Positions 11,525-23,368 of a stretch of DNA of 64,000 nt are shown one piece after another (position 1 is the stretch's first letter; each line of letters starts with the position of its first letter). This DNA is from Cichorium intybus (taxonomy: Eukaryota; Streptophyta; Magnoliopsida; Asterales; Asteraceae), in the NCBI GenBank assembly GCA_023525715.1, contig CM042012.1:51393508-51457507 (forward strand), in the 5' to 3' direction. Below the pieces are notes generated by a model. The model had not been told where the DNA came from and did no database searches. It saw only the letters and a program-made list of their open reading frames with translations. The translations under genes and the position numbers were made by a program.

Positions 11525-14500
11525 ATTATGCAGGTACTACGTGACGAACAGTATGATCCAGAATGATACATTGATAGCGGCTGTTCACATCACATGATTG
11601 GGAGAAAGGAAGAATTAAGAGAATATCGTTTGCTACCGAATGGAGGAAAAGTTAGCTATGGCAACAATGCGACTGGAAAAATCAAAGGATATGGCATGAT
11701 TACAAATGGTGAAATCTCGATTCAAAAAGTTGCTTATGTTGAAGGGCTTCATCATAATTTAATCAGTGTTTCGCAGTTAGTGGTTGGAACTGGTCTTAAA
11801 GTTTCTTTTGATGAAGATGGTTCCGAATTGATTGAAAAGGTATCTAAAAAGATCGTTCTGAAGTCAAAACGAAAAGGAGAAATGTTTCCTTTGGATATGC
11901 GGCTCATTCAAGGAAAACCAGCCATTTGCTTGCTCACAAAAGCTGCGAATGATGATAGTTGGCTGTGGCATAGACGATTATCTCACATGAACTTTCGAGA
12001 TATTAACAAACTTGTACTTGGTGACCTTGTACGAGGATTGCCGCTACTCAAGTACGATAAAGACCGCCTGTGTGATGCTTGTGAGCTTGGAAAACAAAGT
12101 AGAAGGAGTCATTCCACAATAATTAACACAAATATTATCGAACCTCTGGAACTTCTGCACATCGATCTTTGTGGTCCATCTGTAATCGAAAGTGTTGCTC
12201 ATAACAAATACATTTTGGTTGTTGTTGATGACTTTTCTCGATTTACATGGGTATTCTTTCTCAAGAAAAAATCCAAAGCTGCAACCAACATGATTAACTT
12301 TATCAAGCAGATCGAGATACTTCTCCGAAAGCAAGTTCGGATGATAAGAAGCGTCAATAGAACCGAGTTTAAGAATCAAATTCTAGATGATTTTCTTGTC
12401 AACAAAGGAATCACTCATAACTTTTCTGCTCCTTACACTCGTCAACAAAACGGAGTAGTGGAGAGACGTAATCGCTCTCTATGTGAGGCAGCTCGAACCA
12501 TGCTTTCTTTTGCGAAACTTCCTCCGTATTTCTGGGTCGATGCCATCGCAACAGCGTGTTTTACTCAGAATCGCTCGAACATCAACAAACGATTTCATCT
12601 TACTCCCTATGAAATCCTTAACAAAAGAAAACCGAACGTGAAATTCTTTCATGTTTTCGGATCAAAGTGCTTTATTTTTAACTCTAAAGAAAAACGAGTT
12701 AAGTGGGATGAAAAGGCCGACGAAGGAATCTTTCTGGGATACTCTCTTACCTCAAAAGTCTATCGTGTTCTGAACAAACGATCTCGGAAGATTGAAGAAA
12801 CGTACTACATCACCTTTGATGATAGGTACATTTCCAGAATGAAAAATTCTACTATGAAGACACAAGAAATCTTCCCCGAGTCCAATAAAACAACAATTCC
12901 TCTTATGGATCTATACGAGGAATTCATGAATTTATTCGATGAACCTGAAACTGCGAAGTCAGCTGAAGCAAACGCCAAAGATCCAAGGGGATGAGCTGCT
13001 GAAAATAATAGACAGTGCCGTCAGTGAAAACGAAACCTCACATGACAAATCAACAGATGCTTCGATTCCGACTACTGCTCCTACTTCAAATGTTCCGATT
13101 TCAAATCCCACCATACAAGGACCTCTAGAATTTGAAACCAACATTTCCGACTCGCTAGTCCAGGGGGAGAATTCTGCACCCATTCAGGGGGAGGGCCCGT
13201 CTTCTGAAACAGAGACAAGCACACCTTCTCTTGGAGAAGAAAATTCAGACTCCGTTGATACATAATCTAATGCAAATTTTCGGGGGGAGAATGAGGTTGA
13301 AAATAATAGAATTGACACTCAGTCAAAGGTACAATCGGAAACAGAAGAAATTTTTGCGGAGCTTAATCCTGAATATGATCCAAATTATCCTCCAATGCTC
13401 AAATGGACAAGGGATCATCCTTAATCTCTTATAATCGGAGAAACGTCTGTCGGAGTTCTTACTCGAGCTCAGATCAAAGAAAAATAAACAGCATTATTTT
13501 CAAGAGTGGAATTTTGCATGTTCCATTCGTTTATTTCTAAGATCGAACCAAAAACCGTCAAAGTAGCACTTGATCATGCTGACTGGGTCCAAGCTATGCA
13601 AGATGAGTTGAATGAATTTAAACGCAACAAAGTCTGGAGATTAGTTCCGACTCCGGAAAAGGCCTCTGTTCTCGGAATGAAATGGGTGTTCCGAAACAAA
13701 CTAGACAAAGAAGGTAATGTGATTCGGAACAAAGCTCGTTTGGTAGTCAAAGGTTATTGTAAAGAAGAAGGAATTGATTACGAAGAAACGTTCGCACATG
13801 TTGCTAGATTGGAATCTGTTCGTATTTTTCTTGCATATGCTGCACACAAGGGTTTCGACGTTTATCAAATGGATGTCAAGTGTGCATTTCTGAATGGAAA
13901 ACTTGAAGAAACGGTATACGTTGAACAACCACCTGGCTTTGTCAACAGCAAACATCTAGACCACTGCTTTGTTCTGGATAAAGCAGTTTATGGTCTGAAG
14001 CAAGCTCCAAGAGCTTGGTACAAAACTCTGACTCGTTTCCTCAAGCAATCTAAATTCAAGCAAGGTTTCGTCGATCCGACCTTCTTTCACAAAAAGGAAG
14101 GAAATCATCTTATGATTGTTCAGATTTATGTCGATGATATCATTTCGGATCTACTCATCCAAGCATAACGGCTGAATTCAGAAAACTGATGGAGACAAAG
14201 TTTGAAATGAGCTCAATGGGGAAAATCAACTTCTTCTTAGGCCTCAACATCAGACAAAGCACCGAAGGAATCTTCATCAATCAAGAATCTTACACCAAGT
14301 CACTTTTGGATAAATTCAGAATAAAGGGAGATTCTAAAGTTAAAGTTCCGATGGCGTTCAGAACCAAGCTCACTCCTTCGCTAGATAAACCTGCAGTAGA
14401 CATCACTCTTTATTGACAAATGATAGGTTCACTTCTTTACCTTACTTCAAGTCGACCTGACATTATGTTTGCTGTATGTTACTGTGCTAGATTTCAGGCT

Positions 14501-15083
14501 AATCCCAGAGAGCCTCATCTCACCGCCGTAAAGAACATATTCCGATATCTCAAAAGGACAACCTCACTTGGGCTATGGTAACCGTCAGGATCTGGATTTT
14601 TCATGCAAGCATTTTTCGATGCAGATCTTGGGGGTTGTGGATTAGATCCCAAAAGCACCTCAGGAGGATGTCAACTTCTCGATGGCAAACTTGTGAGTTG
14701 GCAATCAAGAAAACAAACGTGCGTGTCACTCTCTACAGCTTCAGTACATCGCTGCTGCTTCATGCACCTCTCAGATTATCTGGATTCAAAACCAACTGAG
14801 AGACTATGGTGTCAGCATGAAACGTATTCCACTCTATTGTGATTCAGAAAGTGCGATTCGGATCTGCCACAATCCAGTGCAACATTCAAAGACCAAGCAC
14901 ATTGCACTCAGATATCATTTCATTAAAGATCATGTTGAAGATGGCAACATCGAAATTCATTTTTTTCGTTCAAATGATCAGTTAGCAGACATCTTTACCA
15001 AGGCCCTTCCTGAACCGACATTCAACAGAATACTTCATGGTCTTGGAATGATGGAAGCTGAATCTGTTCCGAAAACCAACTGA
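11525..15083 (+). pseudogene. Pol of SIRE-like element (protease, integrase, RT, RNase H), broken
   Basis: Pol continues in the gag frame after its TAA. A second in-frame TGA (11564-11566) replaces the Trp expected before the protease motif YIDSGCSHHM. The next open piece (11594-12994) holds the GAG-pre-integrase motif LWHRRLSHMNF and the integrase core. The second catalytic Asp is lost (IRSVNRTEF instead of the usual IRSDNGTEF), although HIDLCGP and NGVVERRNR remain. A frameshift near 12960-12990 and several stops follow. The RT piece 13506-14168 keeps YVDD near its end and then shifts frame. Further stops occur at 14414-14416 and about 14579. The RNase H end (14817-15083) keeps LYCDSESAI and ADIFTKALPEP. 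It cannot encode active enzymes. Confidence 0.9.
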
Positions 15084-15433
15084 AATTCCTATCGATTCTG
15101 AATTTCGGAACACCTCGGAATCGGAACTGAACTAAAGATGATTCGGAATGGATGTATCCTTTGTATATTCTGTCTCTTTGCATTTTTTTTAATTTAAAAA
15201 AAACAACAAAAACATGTTTTATTTTTATTTTTTTTGTGTGTTCTCTCTTTCGTTTAAATTTTTTTTACAAACTACAAAAATATTTTCTCTTATTTTTTTG
15301 TTTTGGATTTTCTTTGGTTTGCTGTGCTTAAGTTTGCAGATAATGAATAATCAGAAGGCAAAAGAAGAACATATTTTATTACCACTGTAGGGAGGAAGTA
15401 CAGAACATCAAAAGAAAATACAACAACTACTTC
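15084..15433 (+). other. Post-pol spacer, A- and T-rich
   Basis: Low-complexity stretch with long T and A runs (about 15180-15300). It contains the minus-strand AATAAA that could serve the antisense gene to the right. No gene is supported here. Confidence 0.6.
15375..15380 (-). terminator. AATAAA poly(A) signal of antisense Agenet gene
   Basis: On the minus strand AATAAA occurs about 55 bases past the stop codon of the antisense ORF, a normal distance for a plant 3' UTR. Position and motif only; no transcript evidence. Confidence 0.5.
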
Positions 15434-15850
15434 CTACAGCTTGTAGTAGTGCCACATGGGAGGATCACCAAGATGGAAAGCTCGGTAGATGCGCACCTGG
15501 CTCTCATCCACAAAGAGGCGAGTCCCATCTGCCAGTCCCACATGGAACTGGTTGTGGGGAGTTGTGCGGGTGATCACCGCCGGCCACCATCCCCGCTTGT
15601 GCCAAACCTCAATGAGGTCAAATTGTTTGTACTCCACCAAGACTCTTGGTGGGACAGGCTGCAAGAAGGGATATCTGGTATGAACCGTCAAGGGACCACC
15701 ACCCTCACCATCGTTGAGTGTGGGCATCTTCACCTCATATCGGTGATTCCACACTCCCATGACGACACCGCCGTAGATGCCACCTACATGCTCGCCTTCC
15801 TGCATCTTTACTTCGACTTTGTCAAAACGGTTGTAGGGACGACGAGCCAT
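15434..15850 (-). CDS. Agenet/Tudor-like domain protein, antisense cargo of the SIRE-like element
   Basis: An intact 138-codon ORF running against the transcription direction of the host element, in the interval between pol and the third ORF. The protein reads as an Agenet-type (plant Tudor-like) module. An N-terminal half with FDKVEVKMQEGE leads to a second half with FDLIEVWHKRGWWPAVI, FHVGLADGTRLFVDES and VRIYRAF. The Trp pair and the aromatic/acidic pattern are those of Agenet repeats, which bind chromatin or nuclear proteins in known families. The ATG context is AAATGGC. A TATAAAAA box lies about 62 bases upstream and an AATAAA lies downstream, so it looks like a self-contained gene. It is open although the sense pol and third ORF around it are broken. 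Whether it is a recent capture or an old antisense gene of this family is unknown. Confidence 0.65.
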   Translation of the reverse strand: MARRPYNRFDKVEVKMQEGEHVGGIYGGVVMGVWNHRYEVKMPTLNDGEGGGPLTVHTRYPFLQPVPPRVLVEYKQFDLIEVWHKRGWWPAVITRTTPHNQFHVGLADGTRLFVDESQVRIYRAFHLGDPPMWHYYKL

Positions 15851-15911
15851 TTGATGAATCTTCTGATGGTACTTTCTTTAAGTGTGTGTTGTTACTACTA
15901 ACAATGATTCC

Positions 15912-15919
15912 TTTTTATA
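15912..15919 (-). promoter_or_regulatory. TATA box of antisense Agenet gene
   Basis: TATAAAAA on the minus strand, about 62 bases before the ATG. This would place the transcription start about 30 bases further on and leave a short 5' UTR. Confidence 0.55.
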
Positions 15920-17285
15920 GGCAAACATGTCACCGGTTAGGCTTCCCAGTTACGGATATTAAATTACTTTTTGAAGTAATGATGGAGTCTGCAGCTATAA
16001 TTACGCGTCATTAAGGAGTGACGGCTGATTGGCAACACGATTGGACGTTTCCATCCTTTTCGCCTGGGTAATAAATGATTTCTCATGATACCTGAATCTA
16101 CGTCAGCATTTTTCTACGGACATATTAATTATTATTATTTTTTTTGTATCTTGTGCGTCGTATGAAATACAAATCAATTTCAATATATGATTTTGGAAAC
16201 TCTAGTCGAAGATCGCAAATCATTTTCACCATGATGCGCTGTGAGACTCATCAACCTTTCTTGTCCTTTCTATAATTTCTCCACACAAAACCTTTCCATA
16301 TAATCGTAACCCTTTTGAAGGTCTTCAGCATTACCACTGAAAACTGATGGTTACACAAAATCTGTGTTCATGATTTCGGAATTGTCTTTACCAACATTCC
16401 GAATTAAACCCAAAAATCCGACTACCCTATGGAATTGACGGACAAAATCGGAAATCTTAGTTTTTATTTTGCGTGATCTTTATGAAATTTTCTTTAGCCA
16501 AGTTATTTCTATCCACAAAGATCCAGTTTTATTTTTTTGAGACTCCAAAATATTTCCTTTCTTAGATAAAATCCTCATCACCCTTACTTGTTTTATGACT
16601 ACTCTCGTCAAACAAATCCTTTCTTCCGATTTCGGACATCTCTCACGTTTCGGAATTCGAAAGAAAGTCAAACCCACCAACTGCAAACCTTCAATCTTAA
16701 AAGATGCCTTTCAATGATTCTTATCAATCATTTGATCGTAATTCAACGGGAACCCACAAAAGCACTTCCGAATCTCTCGTGATTCCGAAGGAAGAGATCG
16801 TTGCCCGGGATCAATCAGTCTTTATGTCTTTCTGACATCAGACATTTCCCAGATAAATATTGCTTTACTTCTTTATTTTTGACACTCTCTTGCACAAAAA
16901 TCGTTATTGATTTTTCTAACTCTGGTTTTCTCTGTGATAAGGTTATAATTTGATGACCTGGATACAATGACTCATCATCATTTGAATTCTCTTTTTGAAA
17001 TTTGAATGAGGTCATCAAGACGTGTCAGTTACAACGTCACCCTAATGGTAGCAGTTTTTCTCGCTTTTCACGCGCCTGACAAGCGACTCTTGGGGGTTCC
17101 TCATCATGATAAAGCGAAATTTTTGGAGAACGGAATCGACTAAAGTGGGATTTTCTCTTTCCCAGTTAATATCCAAAAGATATTTAAAGGATTTCTTGAG
17201 GACTTCTCTGTCTTCTCCACACTTCATCTTTCTCTCATAAACTATCATCCTTTCAAGAGCATTTTCCTTCCGCAAGAACTCTCCA
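15920..17285. other. Spacer between Agenet gene and third ORF
   Basis: No supported gene in about 1.4 kb. It holds the upstream region of the antisense gene on one side and the leader of the third ORF on the other. The 110-codon minus-strand ORF at 17042-17374 overlaps the start of the third ORF and is most likely a shadow. Confidence 0.5.
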
Positions 17286-20200
17286 ATGGCTGGCTCCTCT
17301 TCTGCTAATGACAACACTTCTTCAACATTGATGTTGAAAATCAAAGCCAACAAGAACTTAATCATCGATCTCAACTCCTCTCACTACAGCGAACATATTC
17401 GCCCAATGATTGAGTGCCTGAAATACTCAATAATTTCAAAGGCTTTGACAGCTTCCGCCTCTGTCCCCATCTCTCTGCTCTCCGCCGCCTACTCCACCGC
17501 CTTTTACAACAAAGCGGAGGAGTTTGTTACTTTTGAGGTGGGTTCCGTGAAAACAAAAATTTCAAAATCAAGATTTAGTAAACTTCTAGGGTTTACAGAC
17601 GACAAAGATTTGGTTGATCCAGAGTCTCTTCAACCCGTTACTCTGCCTCGTCTGTTTTACAAAATGGGATACAAAGGCGACATTACTCAACTGTCGAAGT
17701 TTACTAAGAAGGGTTTACCTCCTCAGTGGAATGCCCTTTTCACAATCCTTTTCAAAAGCTTCTCGGAAAGAACAACCGGTACTGACAGTGCAAGTAAGTT
17801 GTTCTACTTGTTCTTTTATGGTCTCTACAATGATGTCAATCTCGACTAAGGTTCTATTCTTTAGAGCCAATTTGTTGACAGTGTCAATTATAAACTCCGA
17901 CACCAAGAGATTTCGTGTGCTCGTTTTGGGTCCCTCGTTGTTCATCGAACAATCGAGAAGCATGATATTCATATCATGACTGATTTTGTGATGGCGGTGA
18001 TTCAAACTTTGCCGACTATCAACTTTGGTACGACCAAAGCTGATAACTTCGATTTTATTGGCACCATTCCGATGGCAATGATCAGTCATGTTCCGAGCGA
18101 CATCAAATGTGTTGTCGATTATTGCAAAAAGACACGATTTGCCGTTCGGAATCTTGATGAAAAGCATCAACTCGCTTTTGACAAGCTTGAGAATCCGAAG
18201 AAACTCGTTAAGAGGAAAGGTAGGGGTCCTGCTTCCGACACTGAAAATCCATTGAAGTGCTCACGAAGGCTTCGGAAGCTGGTTATGACTCATCGCTCAG
18301 AGGATGAACACTCCGATGATCATAACGTCACACATCCCCTAGAGGATGACATGGATGAAAATGAAGACGGAGAGCCTATTAAAGAAACATTTCATAGGCC
18401 TCCTACTCCAACTGCTGAAACAACTTAAAAACCCACACCTCCTACAACACCTAAATCTCCACCACATCAACCAACACCACCGAATTCCCCACCACCAAAA
18501 TCTCCACCTCAACAAACTACTCCACCACATTCTCCACCACCAAAATCTCCTTCACAAAAATCCCCACACCAAGACAATTCTACCAATAACTCTCCAAAAA
18601 TTCCAGAACCCACTTCCGAACAAGAGGATGAAGATATCCTGATTTACGATGATCTGGATGACATGGCTGACTTCAATGAATCGCCCTTTAATGTCAACTT
18701 TATTCTTCTGAACCCTCTGCTCCCATAACTCAGGAGCAATTCTAAGAATTGTCCTCCAAATTGGACAAACTTCTTCAAACACCCCAGGGCCCTTCTACTT
18801 CTGACTGGAAATCCCAGTTGGATACTCACAAAACTCAGATTGAGGCATTGATTTCGGACAATGTCAGAGTAGTGGAAGACTTCTCCTCAGCCATGGAAAA
18901 ATCAAAGGCCAATATGGAGGAGACTGCCAAAACGATTGGCTACCTGGAAACTGTTGTTCTGCATTTCATGAAGGACTTTAAAGAATCAAATGAGTCCAAC
19001 AATGACAGAATGTCAAAGGTTATTCAAGGGTTTGCAGACAACCTTAAGGCGGAAAGAGAAGCGATAACCACACTTCGTTCTGATCTCCGAAAAGAGAACT
19101 TTGAACTGGCATCTTCACTGCAAACCAAAGTTGATAAACTGCAAGAGGATCTGGCCATGGAAAATGAGTTAATGGATCTCGTGGCCTCTAAAACTACAAA
19201 GATCCAACTTTTGAAGGCCGAGCTTAAGAACACTACAGCAGTCTTGTCATCTGCTGTCTCGCAAACTCAGGCGGTTCGGAACTGTGTCACCAAGATTGAC
19301 ACTTACATTCGTCGGATGGTAGAAGAAGATGATCCTGTCCTCACTCCTTACCTTCGTGGTCATATCACGAATAAGCTCCATCTTGTTCTCCTCTTGCTAA
19401 GAAAAATCCAAGGTGTTTCGGACGACGTTGCCATTCCGAAACAAGGGGAGACAAGAACACAAATGAAAAATCCGATAAGGACGAATCCGATGCCGACGAT
19501 GGGAATGATGGGCCTGAAAATCCAGAAGATAAAAATAAAGAGAAGAAGAAAGAAGACAATAATACCAATATCTCCGACGTCTCCAAAGAAGATAAGGGAG
19601 ATGGAAAGAAAAAGGCTACTGAGAGTCCTGTCTAACGACCCAAATTTTCTCACATCACCAATGTGAAGAAACCAGGGACTCAAGAGTCTGCTAATGACAT
19701 TCAAAAACCAAAGGCTAATTGGATTGATAAAATAAATGTTGGTGACACATCTATCGGTCCTTCGAAACAAAAGGCAAAGAAGATCGGTGAAGATGATGTA
19801 GATGACGAAATAGAAATTTCGGAGGCAGCCAAATTAGCCAGGGCTGCAAGAGACAAGGAACTTGATGAACTTCTCCGAATTAGCAGGAAGCTCGATGCCG
19901 AAGATGCAGCCAAACAAGAAGCGGCAATCGAAGTAGAAGCTCGGAAAACCCTTTTCCATGACTGGGATTATGAAACTATGAAGTCGGAAGCTATTACATA
20001 GCCCATTGAAAACTGGTTACAGCCGAATTGCTCTTACGACATTGGAAATCAAGTAAATTCGCAATTTGATTTTCCGATGACGGCGAGAGTATTTCTAATT
20101 CGCTGTTTCTATGAACTCACAACGAACACACAATCTTGGGCTGTGGTCAATGATATGCTATTTAACTTCTATCTGGAGCATTCAAAACCTCAGTATCTTT

Positions 20201-20828
20201 CATGGAGCTTGAAGAAGATTGTGAAGCTCACTCCAAGAATGCCGCATGTGACTTCTCCTTTCTGAAATGCCATCTTCCTAGCACGTAGAGGATCAGATGA
20301 GGAGAAAGATGAATTCACCTTGGCTGACCTTCCCTTCATGAATCCATTTGATTGGGTGTCTTTGTTTAACATCCTTAAAAGAAGAGAAGACCATGAGATT
20401 ATTCATGAGCATGTCAAGAAATTACTCATGGGCTATATTCTTGAAGTTTCAAAGCTGGACGTGGAAGTGGCTGCAGTTCTGAACTCTACTCCGGAATGTT
20501 TAGCTGAAAAACCTCCATCTGATATGAAGAAACGTCGTCTCGGAAAGATTAAAAAGGATGATTGGAATGTGGCTTACCCTTCCAAGGAGGGAAAGGATTC
20601 GGTGAAGAGAATATTCTTTCTACGTGACAAACATCTTTACCGAACTCCTGCACTGATGAAAATTCTCGAACTTATCAACAAGACAAAACTCAATACTAAG
20701 AATGACAAGAGGTGCTTCAATGACATGCTGACCTGGTACATCGCATTTCGGAAAAGGATCCTGCTCTAATTCCGAAGGTGTTTGAGAAAGAACTGAAAGT
20801 CGCGAAACCAGAACCTGAAGAATGAAGA
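17286..20828 (+). pseudogene. Third ORF of SIRE-like element (env-like position), broken
   Basis: A long extra ORF between pol and the 3' LTR, where SIRE elements carry their envelope-like or additional ORF. From MAGSSSANDN the frame is open for 187 codons. It is then cut by TAA (17847-17849) and TAG (17862-17864) but continues in the same frame to 18426, where a third stop occurs. It then runs through a Pro-rich tract (18430-18600, repeated SPPPKSP). After a shift, a coiled-coil-rich segment (18749 to about 19320) is followed by an Arg/Lys-rich stretch, an Ala/Glu-rich segment (19663-20001) and a last conserved-looking piece (20320-20769). No signal peptide or convincing membrane helix was seen, so env-like refers to position only. 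The product is unknown. At least five lesions make it a pseudogene. Confidence 0.7.
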
Positions 20829-20845
20829 CTGTTCGCATTTTGACT

Positions 20846-20858
20846 CAAAGGGGGAGAT
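20846..20858 (+). other. Polypurine tract of SIRE-like element
   Basis: CAAAGGGGGAGAT immediately before the 3' LTR start TGTTGAGTC. This is the plus-strand priming site typical of copia elements. Confidence 0.85.
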
Positions 20859-21157
20859 TGTTGAGTCATTAATAAGATTGAGTCAAAGATGCGGTTCTGA
20901 TTTGTCGCCTGATTTTTTGCCACTAGATTAGCGTATCGGTTATGGAACGGGCATGTCCTTCCATACTTAGTTTTGTATATATAGCATGCACGTACCCTAA
21001 TTAGGGTTAACTTTTGTAATCTCTTCCACGGCACTCATACAGAATAGTTCTCTTTGAATTGTTCTTGAGTTGCAATTTAATCATTCGACATCAGTTCAAC
21101 GAAGCGTGTGTTCTTGTTTCTAATTCTTATTCCGCATTATTTGAATCTAGATCAACT
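20859..21157 (+). repeat. 3' LTR of SIRE-like element, last ~15 bp missing
   Basis: Begins TGTTGAGTCATT after the polypurine tract. It carries TATATATAG at about 20977, which may be its TATA box. From TAACTTTTG onward it matches the 5' LTR up to AGATCAACT, where the match stops. Confidence 0.8.
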
Positions 21158-21360
21158 AAATCGAAAATAAGGTGGCGGGGGGGGGGGGGTAGGGTTTCAA
21201 AAACCCTAACCCTAAAAATCGATTTAGGCCTATTTAGGGTTTAGTTTCTATAAACCCTAAAATCAAGGTATAACTATTATAACAATTCAAATAGAAAACA
21301 ACCAAAAGCTCTGATACCACTGAAAGGTTTTAAGCTAATCAACTAAACTTAAACCCTAAG
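21158..21360 (-). mobile_element. Fragment of another minus-strand LTR element, with primer site
   Basis: A scrap wedged between the SIRE-like 3' LTR and element A. On the minus strand TGGTATCAGAGC (21308-21319) is a primer site, and the LTR to its right begins at about 21321 and is cut by element A after 40 bp. The interior holds a run of 13 G residues (21177-21189) and several AACCCTAA-type motifs resembling plant telomere repeats. No coding content is visible. Confidence 0.5.
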
Positions 21361-23368
21361 TGTCACAATTGTAAATTTTGGCCAACGAAAGTCAACTGTA
21401 GTCAAACAAAGCGTACGTTAAACCATATATTGAAAAGTAATTTTCCATGATATTACGATGTATTATTAGATATTATAATACTACGTACGCTAATTCAAAA
21501 CAATTATTGATTAAACATCGAAAATACAGACAGTAAACTACTGTAGCGTAAAATTTCGATAATCGTACAATTATTATTTTGAGAATAATAATAGTCATAA
21601 AACGATCTACTCGTAAATACGAACCTGTGGATATATAGAACGTCGAAAACAGAGTTCGTATATGAAAGTTACAACAATTAAATCGCTGTGAACGGATAAA
21701 TGTACACAGGGTTTGGACTCAAAATACAAAATGTGGTGCCTTAAACATCAAATATGGAATAACAAATCATATATTATTGAATGTAATACTATCTAGTATT
21801 TAATTTCAAAGCCAACTACGATTTTCGGTAAAATGCCGAAAATCGTGAAATCGGAAGAATATTGCGCTTAAACGCGTATTTCATCGTCTAACGAGTTATG
21901 TTTCTATCTAATTAAATGTTTGACAATGTTTTTCTACATAATATTTATTTAGAACCTCATTTCTTCAAAAACATATAAAATTTCACTAAAACGTGTTACG
22001 ATTTTATAAAAATCACATATTTTTATAAGTGTATTGCTATTTATTTAAAAACCACCCCACCCTACCCCTCCCCATCGGCAGCCAAGAGGTCATCCCACAT
22101 CACACCATAAACTATTTTCACAATTCACAATCCTAGCTAATGAAAAAGGCTATAAATAAAAAATACAAAAGAAATTTAACTTAAATTCTATGTAAACCAA
22201 CCTTTCCATTCTTTTGACCACAATTCCAACCAAGCTCTCCCATCTCTCTCTCAAGATCGGCCCACTCCACCACCACCTTCTCTCCAATCCGCCACCACCA
22301 TACACCACCACAAACCACCACCATCTTGCACCATTTCAAGAGTAAAACATCTCATTATTGGTACGCTACTTCATCTTGTGATTTTAAACACTAATACACA
22401 AGTTTTATTCCATTTACACATACTAACATCTATGAAAAACCTTTGGGTAATAGCATTGTCCCAGGGTCCTCCGAGCTCCAAGGCTTGAATCTTTGTTTCT
22501 ACCGTTAATCTCTCGAGACCAAACTTGTTTCCAAGCAAAGCACGCTTCAAGGGTGAGTTCATACCCCTCATTTTCATATTTTCTAAACATTTTGGGGGAG
22601 AATACTAGTTCATGTGTTAAAAATGATGATTTACACAAGATTATATATGTTTATATGTTATAAATAACGATTTACACAAGTTTATAAAACTAGTAGTTGT
22701 GTAAAAACGTTTTTGACATGAAATATGGTTAGATCTATGTATTATAAACATTATGACATATTATGTTTGTGTAAAAGTTACAAAACTATAAATAAAGTGT
22801 GTAAAAATACTAGATCTTTGATATAAATGTCATAAAAACGAAAACTAGTAAAAACTACATTTTGTGACCGGAAATACTACTTTCTAGCAAAAATGGATAT
22901 AACCAAGTTATTACACCATTTTTGTGGGAAATATCTTAAAAGATGATATTTATAATCATTTGAATAAGTTATTTCGTTATTATTCATAAAAATATGATTA
23001 TCACGGCGGAATACTAAAAATAGACTATTATTGGAATAGTTTATGAACACAAGGTTATTATGACATTTTGAACAAGACAAAATAATTATATAAAATTATA
23101 TAATTATTATACATTACTATATTATCATGGGAAAAATGATAATGGATAATTACAAGAGTTTTCATATACAAATTTTACGTAAACAAGTTGATTGAATACA
23201 TACATTTTTGTGAGATGGATCTTCACAGTACTTTTATAAGTACCTACTATAAGTCCTGAATTTATAACCAGAGTCTCAGTAAGAGAGCATGATATTTGAG
23301 TATAGATCTATACGGGATTGATAACCCCGCACCTGAGCTGTTAGCTACAGCTAGACCGGCAGGTCTGA
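21361..23368 (+). repeat. Element A 5' LTR, first part
   Basis: Begins TGTCACAATTGTAAATTTTGG and is nearly identical to the 3' LTR at 61690. It is interrupted at TCTGA by element B. Small ORFs such as 22371-22577 (minus) recur in the 3' LTR only because the LTRs are copies. Confidence 0.9.

Noticed and set aside
17042..17374. 110-codon minus-strand ORF overlapping the third ORF start
   Set aside because: Antisense shadow of a coding region with no recognisable domain, TATA box or own downstream signal, unlike the Agenet gene.
22371..22638. Minus-strand ORFs of 68-71 codons that recur at 62710-62977
   Set aside because: They recur only because the two regions are LTRs of the same element; no motif, and they differ by ordinary substitutions without coding bias.
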